A DNA stretch of 64,000 nucleotides from positions 2,619,001 through 2,683,000 of the forward strand of contig JAFFSR010000309.1 in the NCBI GenBank assembly GCA_017163975.1. Direction: 5' to 3'. Under the pieces are notes generated by a model. It saw nothing but the letters and a program-made list of their open reading frames with translations, did no database searches and had not been told where the DNA came from. Below are positions 1 to 10,493 of this stretch, piece after piece. Source of the DNA: Anastatus disparis. Lineage: Eukaryota > Arthropoda > Insecta > Hymenoptera > Eupelmidae. Both the position numbers and the translations under genes were made by a program. The number at the start of each line of letters is the position of its first letter. The first letter of the stretch is position 1.

Positions 1-1140
1 ATGAAATATTTATTAAACCAAATATATTTATTCTATTATTTTTATGAAATTGTTATGGAAACAAGAATATATTCCACTGATTTAATTAAATATTATATTA
101 CCACTTTCATTAAATTACTTTAATATTTAATAATATATTTGATTATCTTAATGAAATATTTATTAAACCAAATATATTTATTCTATTATTTTTATGAAAT
201 TGTTATTGAAACAAGAATATATTTCACTGATTTAATTAAATATTATATTACCACTTTCATAAAATTACTTTAATGTTCAATAATATATTTGATTATCTCG
301 ATGAAATATTTATTAAACCGAATATATTTATTCTATTATTTCTATCAAGTTTTGATTGACATAAGAATACATTTCATTAATTCAATTAAATATTATAATA
401 CGTCTACTAAATTACTTTGATGTTTAATAATATATTTGATTATCTCAATGAAATATTTATTAAACCGAATATATTTATTCTATTATTTCTATCAAGTTTT
501 GATTTAAAGAAGAATATATTACATTGATTCAATTAATTATTATATCACCTCTATTAAATTACTTTACTGTTCAATAATATATTTAATTACATTAATGAAA
601 TATTTAATAATGTCAAGATTATTGTTTTATTCTTTCAATAAATTTTGGATAGTAACAAAAAAATATTTCATTGTTTCAATTAAATATTGTATGACTTATA
701 TTAAATTATGTGACTGATCAATGAAATACCTAATCATTTTAATTCAATATTTAGTTGCTTTGATGAATGCGTTTTTTCTCTTTATGAAATATATGATTGA
801 TTCTATGAAATAGCTCATTGTCTTTTAATTAAATAATTTCATTGCGATATTATAATTAATTGGATGCATTTGAATCAGTTAAATTTTTAATTGATTTAAA
901 TATTTGATTTATTTTGTTCTATAAAATTATTTTATCACTTTGATTATTTAATTATATTGCGTCTATGAAATCAGTGATTAATTGAATTAATTATTATTTT
1001 TAACAATCAAATATTTTATTATATATGTTCCAATTAAATATTTTGTTGTATTAATTAATTTCTTTATTAGATCGATTAAATAATTATTTGAATCAATTAA
1101 ATTTTTTTTAATTATATCATTTCATTGATTTAATGATTTT
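1..1140. repeat. AT-rich satellite array
   Basis: Direct reading shows tandem units of about 147-150 bases, each opening with ATGAAATATTTATTAAACC near positions 1, 151, 301, 448 and 595. The first four units are close copies. Beyond about 600 the units lose register and become a string of ATTAATTGAATTAA-like words. No coding potential is seen. Confidence 0.85.
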
Positions 1141-1159
1141 TTTTTCTCAGTGCATGCAT

Positions 1160-1345
1160 AATTTAAAATAGTTAAGGCCACAATAATATACAAAATATTA
1201 TCGTCAGGCGAAAAATACTATTTCATAGTCAAAGCGACAATTTTTTGCATGCAATATATGTCAAGTCGGCATTTTTCGCTTTACAACAATATTTTGCATG
1301 TTTTTGTCGCTTTAATTATTTTATTGTATTTTTTACATATATGAC
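1160..1345. repeat. Small inverted repeat (possible MITE)
   Basis: The words AAGCGACAATTTTTTGCATG (near 1233) and its degenerate reverse complement (near 1290-1312) face each other across about 40 bases. The block is less AT-extreme than its surroundings. No clear target duplication was found, so the MITE label is tentative. Confidence 0.35.
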
Positions 1346-1433
1346 TAGAGGAATCGACTATATTTTTGCAGTGTAAATGAGTAAATAAATTTTTATAAGC
1401 ATTTATTATAAGTATCAAACTAAGTAACTACAA

Positions 1434-1770
1434 GACAGTTTTTCTTAAATATTGAATTTTAAAAATCTTCAGTCTGCTTTTAAATAATATTTTTATTATA
1501 AAAAGAATTGAGATAAATCTGAGGGAAAAATGTGTTTGTATTGCGAATTTCATTGAGTAAAATAACACAATAACTGACAAGTTATTAGTTATAATAATTT
1601 TCTGAACTCTTTTCACATTAATTCAAATAATGTTAAATATATTTTTATTATTCAACTAAATCTTGATATCATGTAAATGTTATAAGTATAAGTTATTGAA
1701 AATGAAATATATTGCAATATAAAAGAATAAGTAAAATATAATTTAACATAACAATAATTATTTCAAGATT
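1434..1770. repeat. Direct repeat copy A (uninterrupted)
   Basis: This copy runs continuously from ACAGTTTTTCTTAAATATTG to TTATTTCAAGATTTATTC. The second copy (2072-2312 continuing at 18689-18799) has the same sequence but is split by the Polinton. Copy A therefore preserves the sequence that existed at the Polinton site before insertion. Bases 1771-2071 between the copies hold only AT-rich DNA. Confidence 0.85.
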
Positions 1771-2071
1771 TATTCTAGTGTAACAGTCAATAATTTATTT
1801 GTTGACCTTACAACAAATCTATTGTTTCATTCGTTGAGATGAGTACTAATCAATTTAAATTACCTTATAATATGAATTATTATATTTATTTACTTTGATA
1901 ACAAATATTTTTGCATTTTAGCTACAACGAGTAAAATAACAAGATTCTTTTTTTAAGTATGTTTTTTCATAACATTAGCTTATATAGATATAAGATACTA
2001 GGAAAAAATTATCTTATAAAAGCTAAGTATAGAATTAATAATTTTAAGATATAATAACTAGAAACTTTAAA

Positions 2072-2312
2072 ACAGTTTTTCTTAAATATTGTATTTTAAA
2101 AATCTTCACTCTGCTTTTAAATAATATTTTTATTCTAAAAAGAATTGAAATAAATGTAAGGAGAAAAGGTGTTTGGTGCCCTTTATTGCAAATTTCATTG
2201 AGTAAAATAACACAATAAATCACAAGTTATTAGTTATAATAATTTTCTGAACTCTTTTTACGTTAATTCAAATAATGTTAGTTATATTTTTATTATTTAA
2301 CTAAATCTTGCC
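2072..2312. repeat. Direct repeat copy B, left part
   Basis: This is the left half of the direct repeat also present at 1434-1770. It ends in the 6-bp target duplication CTTGCC at 2307-2312 and resumes after the Polinton at 18689. Confidence 0.85.
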
Positions 2313-2386
2313 AGTAGATAGGCTATAGGCATCCTAGATCATAGGCATTCTGTATCACCCCCTCTCTCTCCAAAGTAATACAGTAT
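2313..2386 (+). repeat. Polinton left terminal inverted repeat
   Basis: It matches the reverse complement of 18615-18688 over 74 bases with one mismatch seen. Just inside, at 2390-2425, a short hairpin GGATTCTAGATCATT / AATGATCCAGAATCC occurs, followed by a T-rich tract at 2460-2518. Confidence 0.93.
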
Positions 2387-2518
2387 GCCTACGGATTCTA
2401 GATCATTTCAATGATCCAGAATCCGAACATGAGCTAGAATGCCTATATCGTTTTCTACTGTTTTTTTTTCTTTTTTTTCTTTTTTCTTTCTTTTTTTCCT
2501 TAATTTTTTTCTCTTTTT

Positions 2519-2992
2519 TTACAAAGGATTTTTTGAGAGATAGAATAATTTCATGAGTTTGACATTGTGTAGTGCATAGACAGTTTTATAAATTGGATTA
2601 TGGTTTGTGCATATAGTAAGACACTTAAAAGCTGGATTTGACGGATAGCCGTATTGATGTATGTTATAAACGGGAAGCTTGAATCGTAGCAACCATTTTC
2701 GTTTGAATTTATTCATGACAAAAATTTTGGTAGCGTTATGTAAATATTCATGGAGTAAGTTTGCAATTTGAGAGTAATCAAGTCCGTCAGTGTTCCAGGC
2801 GATTCCATGACTTTGTTTGAGTCGAATGTTTTCTGCTTGCAATTCTTCAGAAAGCCTTTTCCATGAGAAAGGTTTTTTAAACATATGAACGATAGGATCA
2901 TCATTGCCGTTGAGAGGAGTGATTGCTATTTCCTTTAGAACATATTCACCACACGTTTGCTTAAAACCAATCATATCTACCGCATACTCCAT
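2519..2992 (-). CDS. Polinton small protein, paralogue of the 14.6-kb gene
   Basis: This 157-residue protein of unknown function is the outermost gene at the left end and is transcribed toward the terminus. Aligned by eye with the spliced gene at 14649-15542 it shares D-[MI]-x-GF at the N terminus, a [LF]KEI strand, an HGIxW motif, a KW-L stretch, GxPS, and a C-x2-H followed by an A-x-x-N pair. The spacing is similar throughout. The acidic residue, KE and His pattern recalls RNase H-like nucleases, but that is only an inference. The copy looks intact and starts at ATG 2990-2992. Downstream lies only the terminal repeat. Confidence 0.72.
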   Translation of the reverse strand: MEYAVDMIGFKQTCGEYVLKEIAITPLNGNDDPIVHMFKKPFSWKRLSEELQAENIRLKQSHGIAWNTDGLDYSQIANLLHEYLHNATKIFVMNKFKRKWLLRFKLPVYNIHQYGYPSNPAFKCLTICTNHNPIYKTVYALHNVKLMKLFYLSKNPL

Positions 2993-3037
2993 TTTAAAAT
3001 ATGAAATTTTTTCTTAAGAGTAAAGATAATATGCTAT

Positions 3038-4279
3038 TTAGACAAGCTTTCGAACATCTCCGCTAATAGGATTGTACTGAACGATGCGATCATGTAAGAT
3101 CATACAATAAGCTGAAGTATTAGCAGGAAAGTCAATTTTAGACTCAAATTCTAGACGTACATCGACAGGAGCGCTCTTTAGAGATTCGTTTTGTCGTGAA
3201 CAGTCAATAACTATGAGTGGTTCAAAGTTGATAAACTGAGACTTCGTCAACAATGGCTGTGAATCTCTTCCGTAATAGCTTTCCTGAAAATTAGCATACA
3301 TATCATAGAGAATAGCAAACTGATTCTTAGATATGTCAAGATTGAGATTGTTGTACGGATAATATTGCGAATTCAAGAAAAGTCTCACATTACTAATATT
3401 ACATTGGTCAAAGCGACTGGCATTTTTAGTTTTTGATCCTTTTTTTCCCGATTGTAATCCAAGAATCACGAAACGTGGTTTCTCCAATTGATTTGAAGTT
3501 TTTACCGTCCAGACGTGTTTATTTGTTGTTGGAAGAAGAGGATATTCAAATAACTCCCAAGAACGAAAACTCATAGAAATAGGATTATCTTTCCCAATGA
3601 AACTTAACAGCTGGATTTTTTGTTTATCTGATGCAATAACATATGGCATTAACCACTCTATCTTTGATATTTTTATTTGATAAGTTTCATATGTGGTTAT
3701 ATTGTTGGCTACAGTACCTTCCTGTATTATAGCATTTAGGTCATTTCTTGATCTTGTGAGAATGAGTTCATGCTTCATATTAACAACAATTTTCTTGTAA
3801 TCTTCTGCGAAGCCTAAAATCATACTTAAAGGGATAGATACATCAAAATTTCCATGATCATCTACAATTGTTTTGTTTCCTTCTTCAACACCAAGCCAGC
3901 CTGCATTTTCTAATGTTAGAGTCTGATTTGGATTAAATGAAGTGCATCCCTTCATGAGACTACTCAGACCAACATTTTTACTTTTATCTATCTCTACAGC
4001 ATTAAGTTCATATCGAATTTCATCAAACAGATGACAAATGCCATTGTTAACGAAATTAGTTTTAGTTAGTGCTTGTCCATCTGATTTTTGTAATTTTCCA
4101 CATACATGAATGTAACTACATGATGGTAAGAGGCATAAATCTTGATGCTGAATAGAAAAACGAATTTTATCACTGTTATTGAAACTTAAAGTGGAGTATG
4201 GTTGATGTGCGTGAACCTCATAATGAGCAATAGACTCATCGAATGCGACACCTGATTGAATGCTTAGAATTTTGTCCAT
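3038..4279 (-). CDS. Polinton major capsid protein (double jelly-roll type)
   Basis: This is an uninterrupted 413-residue frame starting with ATG at 4277-4279. It is recognised from its resemblance to the capsid-like protein that insect Polintons carry next to the minor capsid and protease genes. Visible landmarks are a beta-rich N-terminal half, the FAEDYKKIV segment near residue 157, and the VRLFLNSQYYPYN segment near residue 300. The family forms the icosahedral shell in the polintovirus hypothesis of Krupovic and colleagues. The frame follows the minor capsid gene on the same strand with a 176-bp gap. It is one of only two core genes here without a stop codon. The fold assignment is from memory of the family and was not computed. 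Confidence 0.72.
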   Translation of the reverse strand: MDKILSIQSGVAFDESIAHYEVHAHQPYSTLSFNNSDKIRFSIQHQDLCLLPSCSYIHVCGKLQKSDGQALTKTNFVNNGICHLFDEIRYELNAVEIDKSKNVGLSSLMKGCTSFNPNQTLTLENAGWLGVEEGNKTIVDDHGNFDVSIPLSMILGFAEDYKKIVVNMKHELILTRSRNDLNAIIQEGTVANNITTYETYQIKISKIEWLMPYVIASDKQKIQLLSFIGKDNPISMSFRSWELFEYPLLPTTNKHVWTVKTSNQLEKPRFVILGLQSGKKGSKTKNASRFDQCNISNVRLFLNSQYYPYNNLNLDISKNQFAILYDMYANFQESYYGRDSQPLLTKSQFINFEPLIVIDCSRQNESLKSAPVDVRLEFESKIDFPANTSAYCMILHDRIVQYNPISGDVRKLV

Positions 4280-4455
4280 TTTTCTGAAAGCAGCAGAGAA
4301 TGATACAATTTATCTTTTTCCACGTACTTTGAGACCAATGCTTTTGAGAAACTAGATGCTCTTCCGTGTTAACGGTTTGAGTACCTTTGGACGACTGATA
4401 TTGGGTTGACATGATGGCTGACTTTTATGCACACTTGAATTATAAACGATTCCCA

Positions 4456-5145
4456 TTATACAGATTTTATGTGAAGTCTAACAGTAATTTCCTCTCCTCG
4501 GAAATTCACTAAATTTCCGTCTTGATCAACGATTCGGATTTGAAGATGATCTATACTCTTAACATTGAGTGGTAAATATATGGCATGCGATGGAACTTCT
4601 ATGATTTTATATCCTGGAGGAACTTTTGGGAAAAACTCATGGATCGTGTGAACTTTTTTGTCGTTGATGTAAGCACCTGTAGTAATATTACACTCTACTC
4701 TGAGTGCATTTATTTTCAATATCTTCACAGGTAAATCAGAGCTGTGATGAATGTCTTCATGAAGAGCACGACGAGTGAAACCGAGAAGACTGCCTATTGA
4801 ATCGCGAGGTCTAAGATCTATCTAATGGCTGCAATAAATTTCACTTCTGAGAGTATTGTTGTTAGCTTTCAAGGAAAACTCAATGTCTTCAGATTTCAAA
4901 TCTTTTTGCAAAAATTGATTGATAGCATCAATTTCATAACTGCCAGTAGGAATAGTAATAATCTTCTCTCCGTTTATATAAAGTTTATTATTCGAATCAT
5001 CAACATTGGGAATCGAGTTAAATGTTAAAAGTTCAACTAAACCCAAAAAAAAATTCTTATGCTGTGGTAGTTCTATTGAAGAAAAATATTGCGCTTCTAA
5101 GATAGAAGATTTGCCTGAAAGACTCAAAGTGAAACTATCTTCCAT
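4456..5145 (-). pseudogene. Polinton minor capsid (penton-like) protein, one internal stop
   Basis: Two open stretches, 4825-5145 and 4456-4821, lie in the same frame separated only by a TAG at 4822-4824. The N-terminal part has FTLSLSGKSS and LELLTFNSIPN-like beta strands (the sequence reads VELLTFNSIPN). The C-terminal part has NFRGEEITVRLH. Both are recurrent in the small single jelly-roll protein of insect Polintons. Without the stop the frame would be 229 codons, a normal size. It sits between the major capsid and the protease fusion on the same strand. Either a nonsense substitution or readthrough would explain the break; the general decay of the element favours the former. Confidence 0.72.
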
Positions 5146-5190
5146 GACTGATTGAAAAAGAATGATCCTGCTTGTCTGAAAACTCTTCTT

Positions 5191-6336
5191 TTATAGTCTT
5201 TTACACAAGAATTGAAGACAAAGATGTCCACAAATAAATGAGTCAAAATTTTGATATCTTTTATAGTTGTATTTCACTTCTTTCACGTTGAAATATAACA
5301 TGAAATCTATAGGGGGCTTAAGATCACCAAAACTATCAAAATAAATCACTTCAGAACCTCGTTTTCGATAACATACCCAGTGAGTGCCTTTGTTTTGAAA
5401 ATCATCTGAGCTAACTATAGCAGATTCGTTATGCCATGGGCCATCAGAAGGTAGATTATTTCTCATGAAAACACCTCGAAAATATTGGATTTTCATCATA
5501 CGAGCATACTTTATAAGATCATAGTCAGTCAGTGCACGATTTGGCAAAGTTAAATCAAAGTTTTTTTTTTTAACTTGACCATTACCGATATGAGGTTTCA
5601 TAAATAATTCCATTCCAGTTTTATATAGTTTAAGATAGAGACCTTTTCCTAGAGCAATAGCTTCCATAGTTTTATTATGCCTCTTACTTTCTTCATAATT
5701 TTTCTGTGCAGCTTTAGCCTCATTTACTGCTTTAGCTATTCCAGCAGCTCCTCCAGCCAGAGCACCAGTTGCACTTAATGCTGCGAACAATGGTATGTGA
5801 AAAGGCAGAGCGCCACCTATTTTTGATGGAACAGGTAGAATACGTAAAATGATAATTTTTTTCTTACCGCCAACGATCTTGAGAGCTTCACGTGCACCTT
5901 TAAAGGCGGACTGAATAACTTTGCGAGAATGTTTACTTGGTTTTAATGATTTTTTACTTGCAGTTACTAATTTACTCAATTTTACCCCCATTTCTGTCTT
6001 TCCTTTTAATTTCATAGCATTTGCAATAACAAAAGCAGGTTCTTTTTCGCTAAGACTTGCATCTTTGGCTCTAACACGCTGCCAAGCTTAATCAGCGAGC
6101 TTCATGACAGCTACTTTTCGGTCAGCATTTTTATCAGAATAAGATATGTCATGCTCTTTGCATGCTTGATCAAGTGGATTGATACCTTTATCACCTCTTC
6201 TTAGACGCTTTTTCAGTTTTGTTTCGGGACCACAATATTGATATCCAGGAATATGCATTTCAATAGGTAAGTTATTGATTACTTTATCAAGTAATCCTTT
6301 ACCCTTAGGGTGCTTCTGTGATTTGTGTACGAGCAT
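5191..6336 (-). pseudogene. PLA2-like domain fused to adenain-like cysteine protease, one internal stop
   Basis: One frame runs from ATG 6334-6336 to TAG 5191-5193, interrupted only by TAA at 6088-6090. The N-terminal part carries a parvovirus-VP1-type phospholipase A2 signature: a YCGPETKL calcium-loop-like segment and the catalytic EHDISY box. In the loop a Glu stands where the family usually has Gly. The middle is basic, with a Gly/Ala-rich hydrophobic stretch (GALAGGAAGIAKA). The C-terminal part has the adenain-type triad context: GTHWVCY (His), YFDSFG (Asp) and ICGHLCLQF (Cys). The protease would mature capsid proteins and the PLA2 would act on membranes during entry or egress. A fused arrangement is inferred from the continuous frame. 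Confidence 0.75.
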
Positions 6337-6434
6337 CTCTCTTCGAGTGCTGATTTACAACTGATGATCAAAATATAAAACAAGCGTTTATATTTAAAAA
6401 AGATCAATCTTAGATTTGACTTTGTTACGTAAAC
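6337..6434. promoter_or_regulatory. Divergent promoter region
   Basis: These 98 bp separate the leftward capsid/protease block from the rightward ATPase block. A TATAAAAC word lies near 6374 on the plus strand, and a TATAAAC word near 6390 on the minus strand. Both are placed to serve the flanking start codons. Assignment is by position only. Confidence 0.4.
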
Positions 6435-7088
6435 ATGGATTTTACTGAGCAAAACGTCAAACTTCCCGTCTCAAACTTTGATTTTGAGAAAACAAAAAGA
6501 AAAAAGCGACACGGAGAGTTACTTCCAGATAATATACGAGCAGTATTCTGTGGCCCATCGAACTGTGGAAAAACTAATAGTTTATTGGCTCTAATTACAC
6601 ACCCTAATGGTCTTAGATTCGAAAATTTGTATGTATACTCTAAATCTTTAAATCAACCAAAATACCAATTTCTTCAAAAAGTTTTAGAACCAATTGAAGG
6701 TATATCATATCTACCGTTTAGTGAACATGCATCTGTAGTGTCTCCAGATGAAGCCCTACCTAATTCAATTATGATTTTTGATGATGTGGCTTGTGAGAAG
6801 CAGGATAACGTCAGAGCTTTTTTCTGTATGGGGAGACATAAAAGTGTAGAAAGCTTTTATCTATGTCAGTCATATGCTCATATACCGAAACATCTCATCA
6901 GGGACAATATTAATTTGATGGTGATTTATTGTCAAGATGATGTTAATCTCAAACATATCTATGAAGACCATGTGAATACTGACTTAACTTTAAATGAATT
7001 TCGAAATCTTTGTACTGAATACTGGAAGAATGACAAGTATGGATTTGTTGTTATTGACAAAGATAGAGCAATGAATGATGGTAGATAA
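6435..7088 (+). CDS. Polinton packaging ATPase (A32/FtsK-HerA type)
   Basis: This is an intact 217-residue frame starting at ATG 6435. The Walker A loop is CGPSNCGKT at residues 39-47. The Walker B strand is SIMIFDDV at residues 111-118, with the acidic pair expected of the FtsK-HerA family. The length matches Polinton ATPases. These enzymes are related to poxvirus A32 and are thought to pump the element's DNA into preformed capsids. It begins the rightward block and is followed by a coiled-coil protein 85 bp downstream. No stop, frameshift or motif loss is visible, unlike most neighbours. Confidence 0.92.
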   Translation: MDFTEQNVKLPVSNFDFEKTKRKKRHGELLPDNIRAVFCGPSNCGKTNSLLALITHPNGLRFENLYVYSKSLNQPKYQFLQKVLEPIEGISYLPFSEHASVVSPDEALPNSIMIFDDVACEKQDNVRAFFCMGRHKSVESFYLCQSYAHIPKHLIRDNINLMVIYCQDDVNLKHIYEDHVNTDLTLNEFRNLCTEYWKNDKYGFVVIDKDRAMNDGR

Positions 7089-7173
7089 AGAAAAGGATTC
7101 GACTGTTTTGCCATTAAAAAGGGAGTATAAATCTTAATCTTTGCAGTTTGATTGTAGACAGCATCTTGTCAGC

Positions 7174-8169
7174 ATGCCTGACTTTAAAGAAGAAAAAAAT
7201 GTTCTTAGCGAGCTCTTACGAGCACGTGAGGCTATTAAAAAAAAATACTCTTTGTTAAAAAAGGAGAGAGATGATTTTGAAAAGGTTATTGGTGATACTT
7301 TAAAACCAGTTATTACACCACTTGAAAAGCTTGTCGATTCGATGACTGAAAGTGTGTCACGTTTTAATCTTATTTCAGCTATAGACAGTAACAGAAAATC
7401 GGCAAAAAAAAGATTGAAATTCGATGATTCAAGTTATATTGTAAACGATATTAATAACTCGGATTCGGCGTTTGATAATGATGCTTCTAATGGCGATGAT
7501 TTTTTTCCGATAAATAGCACAATGATGAATTCATCATTCAATTTTACAAATTCATCATTCAAATCTATATATTCACCATTTGTATCTGCGCATAAAGAAA
7601 CTGAACCGACAGACTTTTTATCAATGCTAAATGGAAGCCGCAGCAAAATCGATAACATATACGGAGAGAGAAAAGTCAGTGGGGTATACATGATGGGTGA
7701 TTCACAAATTCAATTTGATGATAAAATGATAAGAGCGAAAGATTTAAGTTTTCCTAAAAGCAGTGGTCTAATGGAATTGCTTTTCAAAAAAGAACCAGAT
7801 GATAATCTTTTGAGTACAACAGATCGCAAGAACTATCGCATTATCTTCGAAGCAACAAATGCCCATAGAAAAAGACATAGCAAAAGTGAGAATATACGCT
7901 CTTTGAAAAGTAGAAAATATTCAAAAATCATAGCACCAATGTTCCGTAGTGATCGCAGTAGAATGTCTACCAGCGGAGGAAGTCTCATACCTAAATATAA
8001 AATAGCAAAAGAGAATAGTTCCATAGATCTAGTCTACTGGGATGATCCGGATGAGCTTGTCGAAAGACTACGATTATTAATAGCTGATTGATCTGCTGGA
8101 AATAATAATCACAACAATGAAATCCAATCAATCATAGAGGAACTACGTGAAGCCGGACATATATATTGA
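7174..8169 (+). pseudogene. Polinton coiled-coil protein, late internal stop
   Basis: I start the frame at ATG 7174; an in-frame TTG further upstream is not a credible eukaryotic start. Residues 10-60 are charged and heptad-like (coiled coil), followed by a Ser/Asn-rich linker and a conserved C-terminal region with GVYMMGDSQI, GGSLIPKYK and YWDDPDELVERLRLLI. This C-terminal motif recurs in proteins beside the integrase in insect Polintons; its role is unknown, perhaps virion structure. A TGA at 8089-8091 ends the frame, and the same frame then stays open for 25 more codons to TGA 8167-8169. The truncation is minor, so function could be partly kept. Confidence 0.65.
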
Positions 8170-8196
8170 CGTGCACAATTTTCAAATCAATAGTAG

Positions 8197-8569
8197 CCCT
8201 GGTGAAAAAAATCAGGTGACAAATCACTTGATTTGTCAGGTGATTAATCATTCAAAAACATCAGGTAACGATTTTGTTGGTTTTTTCACGTTTTAAACCA
8301 TGCTTAGTCAATTTGAAACAATTTTTGAAAAATTTTGAAATTTTTGAACTTAGAAATTTTTTTGTAAAATTAGTCAAAATTTTTTCTAAGACCAAATTAT
8401 CTAAAAAAATTCCTAAGTTAAAAATTTAAAAAAATTTTCAAAAACTGTTTTAAATTGACTAAGCATGGTTTGAAACGTGTAGAAACCAACAAAATCGTCA
8501 CATGATGTTTTGGCATGATAAATCACCTGATAAATCAAGTTATTTGTCACCTGATTTTTTTCAACAGGG
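8197..8569. mobile_element. Palindromic MITE copy 1
   Basis: A 373-bp element with inverted ends CCCTGGTGAAAAAAATCAGG and CCTGATTTTTTTCAACAGGG. The whole body is close to a palindrome centred near 8380. Full or partial copies occur at 46035-46392 and 40689-40805. The flanks here (TAGTAG / AGTAAC) do not show a clean TA duplication. It lies between the coiled-coil gene and the next frame and probably removed the start of the latter or its promoter. Confidence 0.85.
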
Positions 8570-8575
8570 AGTAAC

Positions 8576-8965
8576 ATGAGTCTCGATGTGTTTGGAAGAA
8601 AACTTGAGGGCTTTCAAGTGAGTCGTGGTTCTTGAGGCATTGGATTCAATGTAACATCAGATGGTGATTTTGATTTAGAAAATAAGCGGCTTTGCAATAT
8701 TGGAGAGGCTAATGATCCAAATGATGCAATTAGTTTCAATTCACTAAATAATATCCTACAGAAAGAAGTTGATTACTTATCTTCTAAAATTATAGAAGTT
8801 GCTAAAGCTATACAAGAATATGAGAACAAAGTTGAAATATATAAAGCAGAAATAGACGAAAAATTAACTTATGTCTATGATATGACTCAACGAAATTTTG
8901 CAAGTATTGAATATATAATTAAAGAAATGAATAGACGATCGGATATTGCTAAAGCTGAAGTTTAA
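8576..8965 (+). pseudogene. Polinton hypothetical coiled-coil protein, early stop
   Basis: The frame from ATG 8576 runs 130 codons to TAA 8963-8965, with a TGA at codon 20 (8633-8635). After a short Gly-rich stretch containing GIGFNVTSDGDFDL comes LCNIGEANDPNDA and then about 70 residues of predicted coiled coil ending at AKAEV. This resembles the collagen-hinge plus coiled-coil proteins that precede the integrase in insect Polintons and might be a virion fibre; the function is inferred. The MITE ends 7 bp before the start codon, so the original gene may have begun further upstream. It precedes the integrase start by 1 bp. Confidence 0.55.
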
Positions 8966-8966
8966 G

Positions 8967-9884
8967 ATGGAACGTCAAAGAGTAGTTGAAGAGTTACACA
9001 AGCCAGCACGTCGAAGGTACGAGCGAAGAAAATATGACATACGCGGATTAGATGAGACTTGGCAAGCTGACCTTGTAGAAATGATACCTTATTTTAAGGA
9101 AAACAAAGGTTTTCGCTACTTACTAACTGTCATAGATATATTTTCAAAGTATGCATGGGCTGTACCAGTCAAATCGAAGAGTGGCAATGATGTTACTCTA
9201 GCTATGAAGTTAATATTAAAACAAGGACGGGTGCCATCGAATTTACAAACTTACCAAGGAAAAGAATTCTACAATTCAAACTTTCAGAATCTTATGAAAA
9301 AGTACAAGATAAATCACTACTCTTCACATAGTAATCTTCATGCAAGCATATGTGAACGCTTTAATAGAACTTTAAAAAATACAATGTGGTTAGAATTCAG
9401 CAAACAAGGAAGTTATAAATAATTGGATATTCTGCCTGAGTTAGTGAAAGCATACAATTCAAGAAAACATCGGACAATAGGAATCGAGCCTGAAAACGTT
9501 ACGAAGATAAATGAAAAAGAAATCAAGAAAAATTACCCAACTGAAAAAAGACCTGTAAAAAAACCAAAATTCAAAGTAGGAGATAAAGTGCGAATAAGTA
9601 AGATAGAACAAGTATTTGAAAAAGGTTATACACCAAATTGGTCAACTGAAATTTTCACAATAACAAGAGTTGTAAAAACCAATCCCATAACTTACCACGT
9701 CAAAGATTATTATGATGAACCAGTCTCCGGCGGCTTTTATGAAACGGAAATTCAAAAGACTATGTATCCAGGAATTTATTTAGTAGAAAAAGTTTCAAAG
9801 AAAAGTGGTAAACGTGTATATGTTAAGTGGTTAGGTCTAAGTAACAAGCATAATAGTTGGATAGATAAAAATGAGATTGTTTGA
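8967..9884 (+). pseudogene. Polinton rve-type integrase, stop codon and catalytic loss
   Basis: The frame starts at ATG 8967 and is continuous to TGA 9882-9884 apart from TAA at 9420-9422. It shows an rve (DDE) core: the first Asp in WQADLVEM and the Glu in ICERFNRTLK. The second Asp position, just before QGKEFY, is occupied by Tyr. The C-terminal part has an SH3-like FKVGDKVRISK segment and a chromodomain-like VYVKWLG--NSWI motif, as in Polinton integrases. No N-terminal HHCC zinc finger is visible. Both the stop and the Tyr substitution would abolish strand transfer, so the element could not integrate with its own enzyme. Confidence 0.88.
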
Positions 9885-10203
9885 AAAAATTAAAATGTAT
9901 TTTACAATATAATAGTGTAATGAATGAAAAATTTAATTGTATTATGTTTATATTATTTAGATATATTTAAATAGAATATTGAAATATATTTTATTATGGT
10001 AATTCAATATAATTATAACTATAGGTGGTGATGATAAATAAAAAAACAAATGTATAATGTTAACATATTTTTATTTATTTATGTATTATGTACAAGTTAC
10101 AATAAATAGTTTTAAAAATCATTTCGTAGATATATTTTTACACCCGATCGAATTTGAATGAAGTTCCTCCCAAATACATTGCAAACAAACGTAGTTTGTT
10201 TGC
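9885..10203. other. AT-rich intergenic, convergent gene ends
   Basis: These 319 bp lie between the 3' ends of the rightward integrase and the leftward OB-like gene. AATAAA-type words on both strands (for example AATAAATAG near 10101) could serve as polyadenylation signals. Nothing else is seen. Confidence 0.4.
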
Positions 10204-10437
10204 TTAATCGCAGAGTTTGTAAAAAAATTCTTCATTTTTTAGAATTGCTGATGAAATCTTCTCTGGTAGGAATACTTGAAAACTTTGCTCGAATTCTGCT
10301 ACAATCTTTACACCATATCGTGTCTTCACCTCTTTAAGTGCTGTTACCATATACTGGTGATCTTTTTCCAAGTCTGTAACTTTTTTCCTTGGCAAGAAGT
10401 CGCTTCCAGCAATCTTATTAAGTGTTGATAAATCCAT
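10204..10437 (-). CDS. Small OB-fold-like protein beside polB
   Basis: This is a 77-residue intact frame from ATG 10435-10437. Features are a VTALKEVKTRYGVKIVAEF beta pair followed by QVFLPEKIS and a short helix. This pattern resembles the compact single-strand DNA-binding OB folds often coded near Polinton polB genes. A replication role is inferred from position only. A TTTTGATTTCAG tract ends one base before its start codon, so it might also be reached by splicing from an upstream transcript. It lies 56 bp beyond the point where the polB frame finally closes. Confidence 0.5.
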   Translation of the reverse strand: MDLSTLNKIAGSDFLPRKKVTDLEKDHQYMVTALKEVKTRYGVKIVAEFEQSFQVFLPEKISSAILKNEEFFYKLCD

Positions 10438-10493
10438 TCTGAAATCAAAAAGAAAAAGTAAAAATTAAAATTTCTGTTAAAGATAATATTTTA

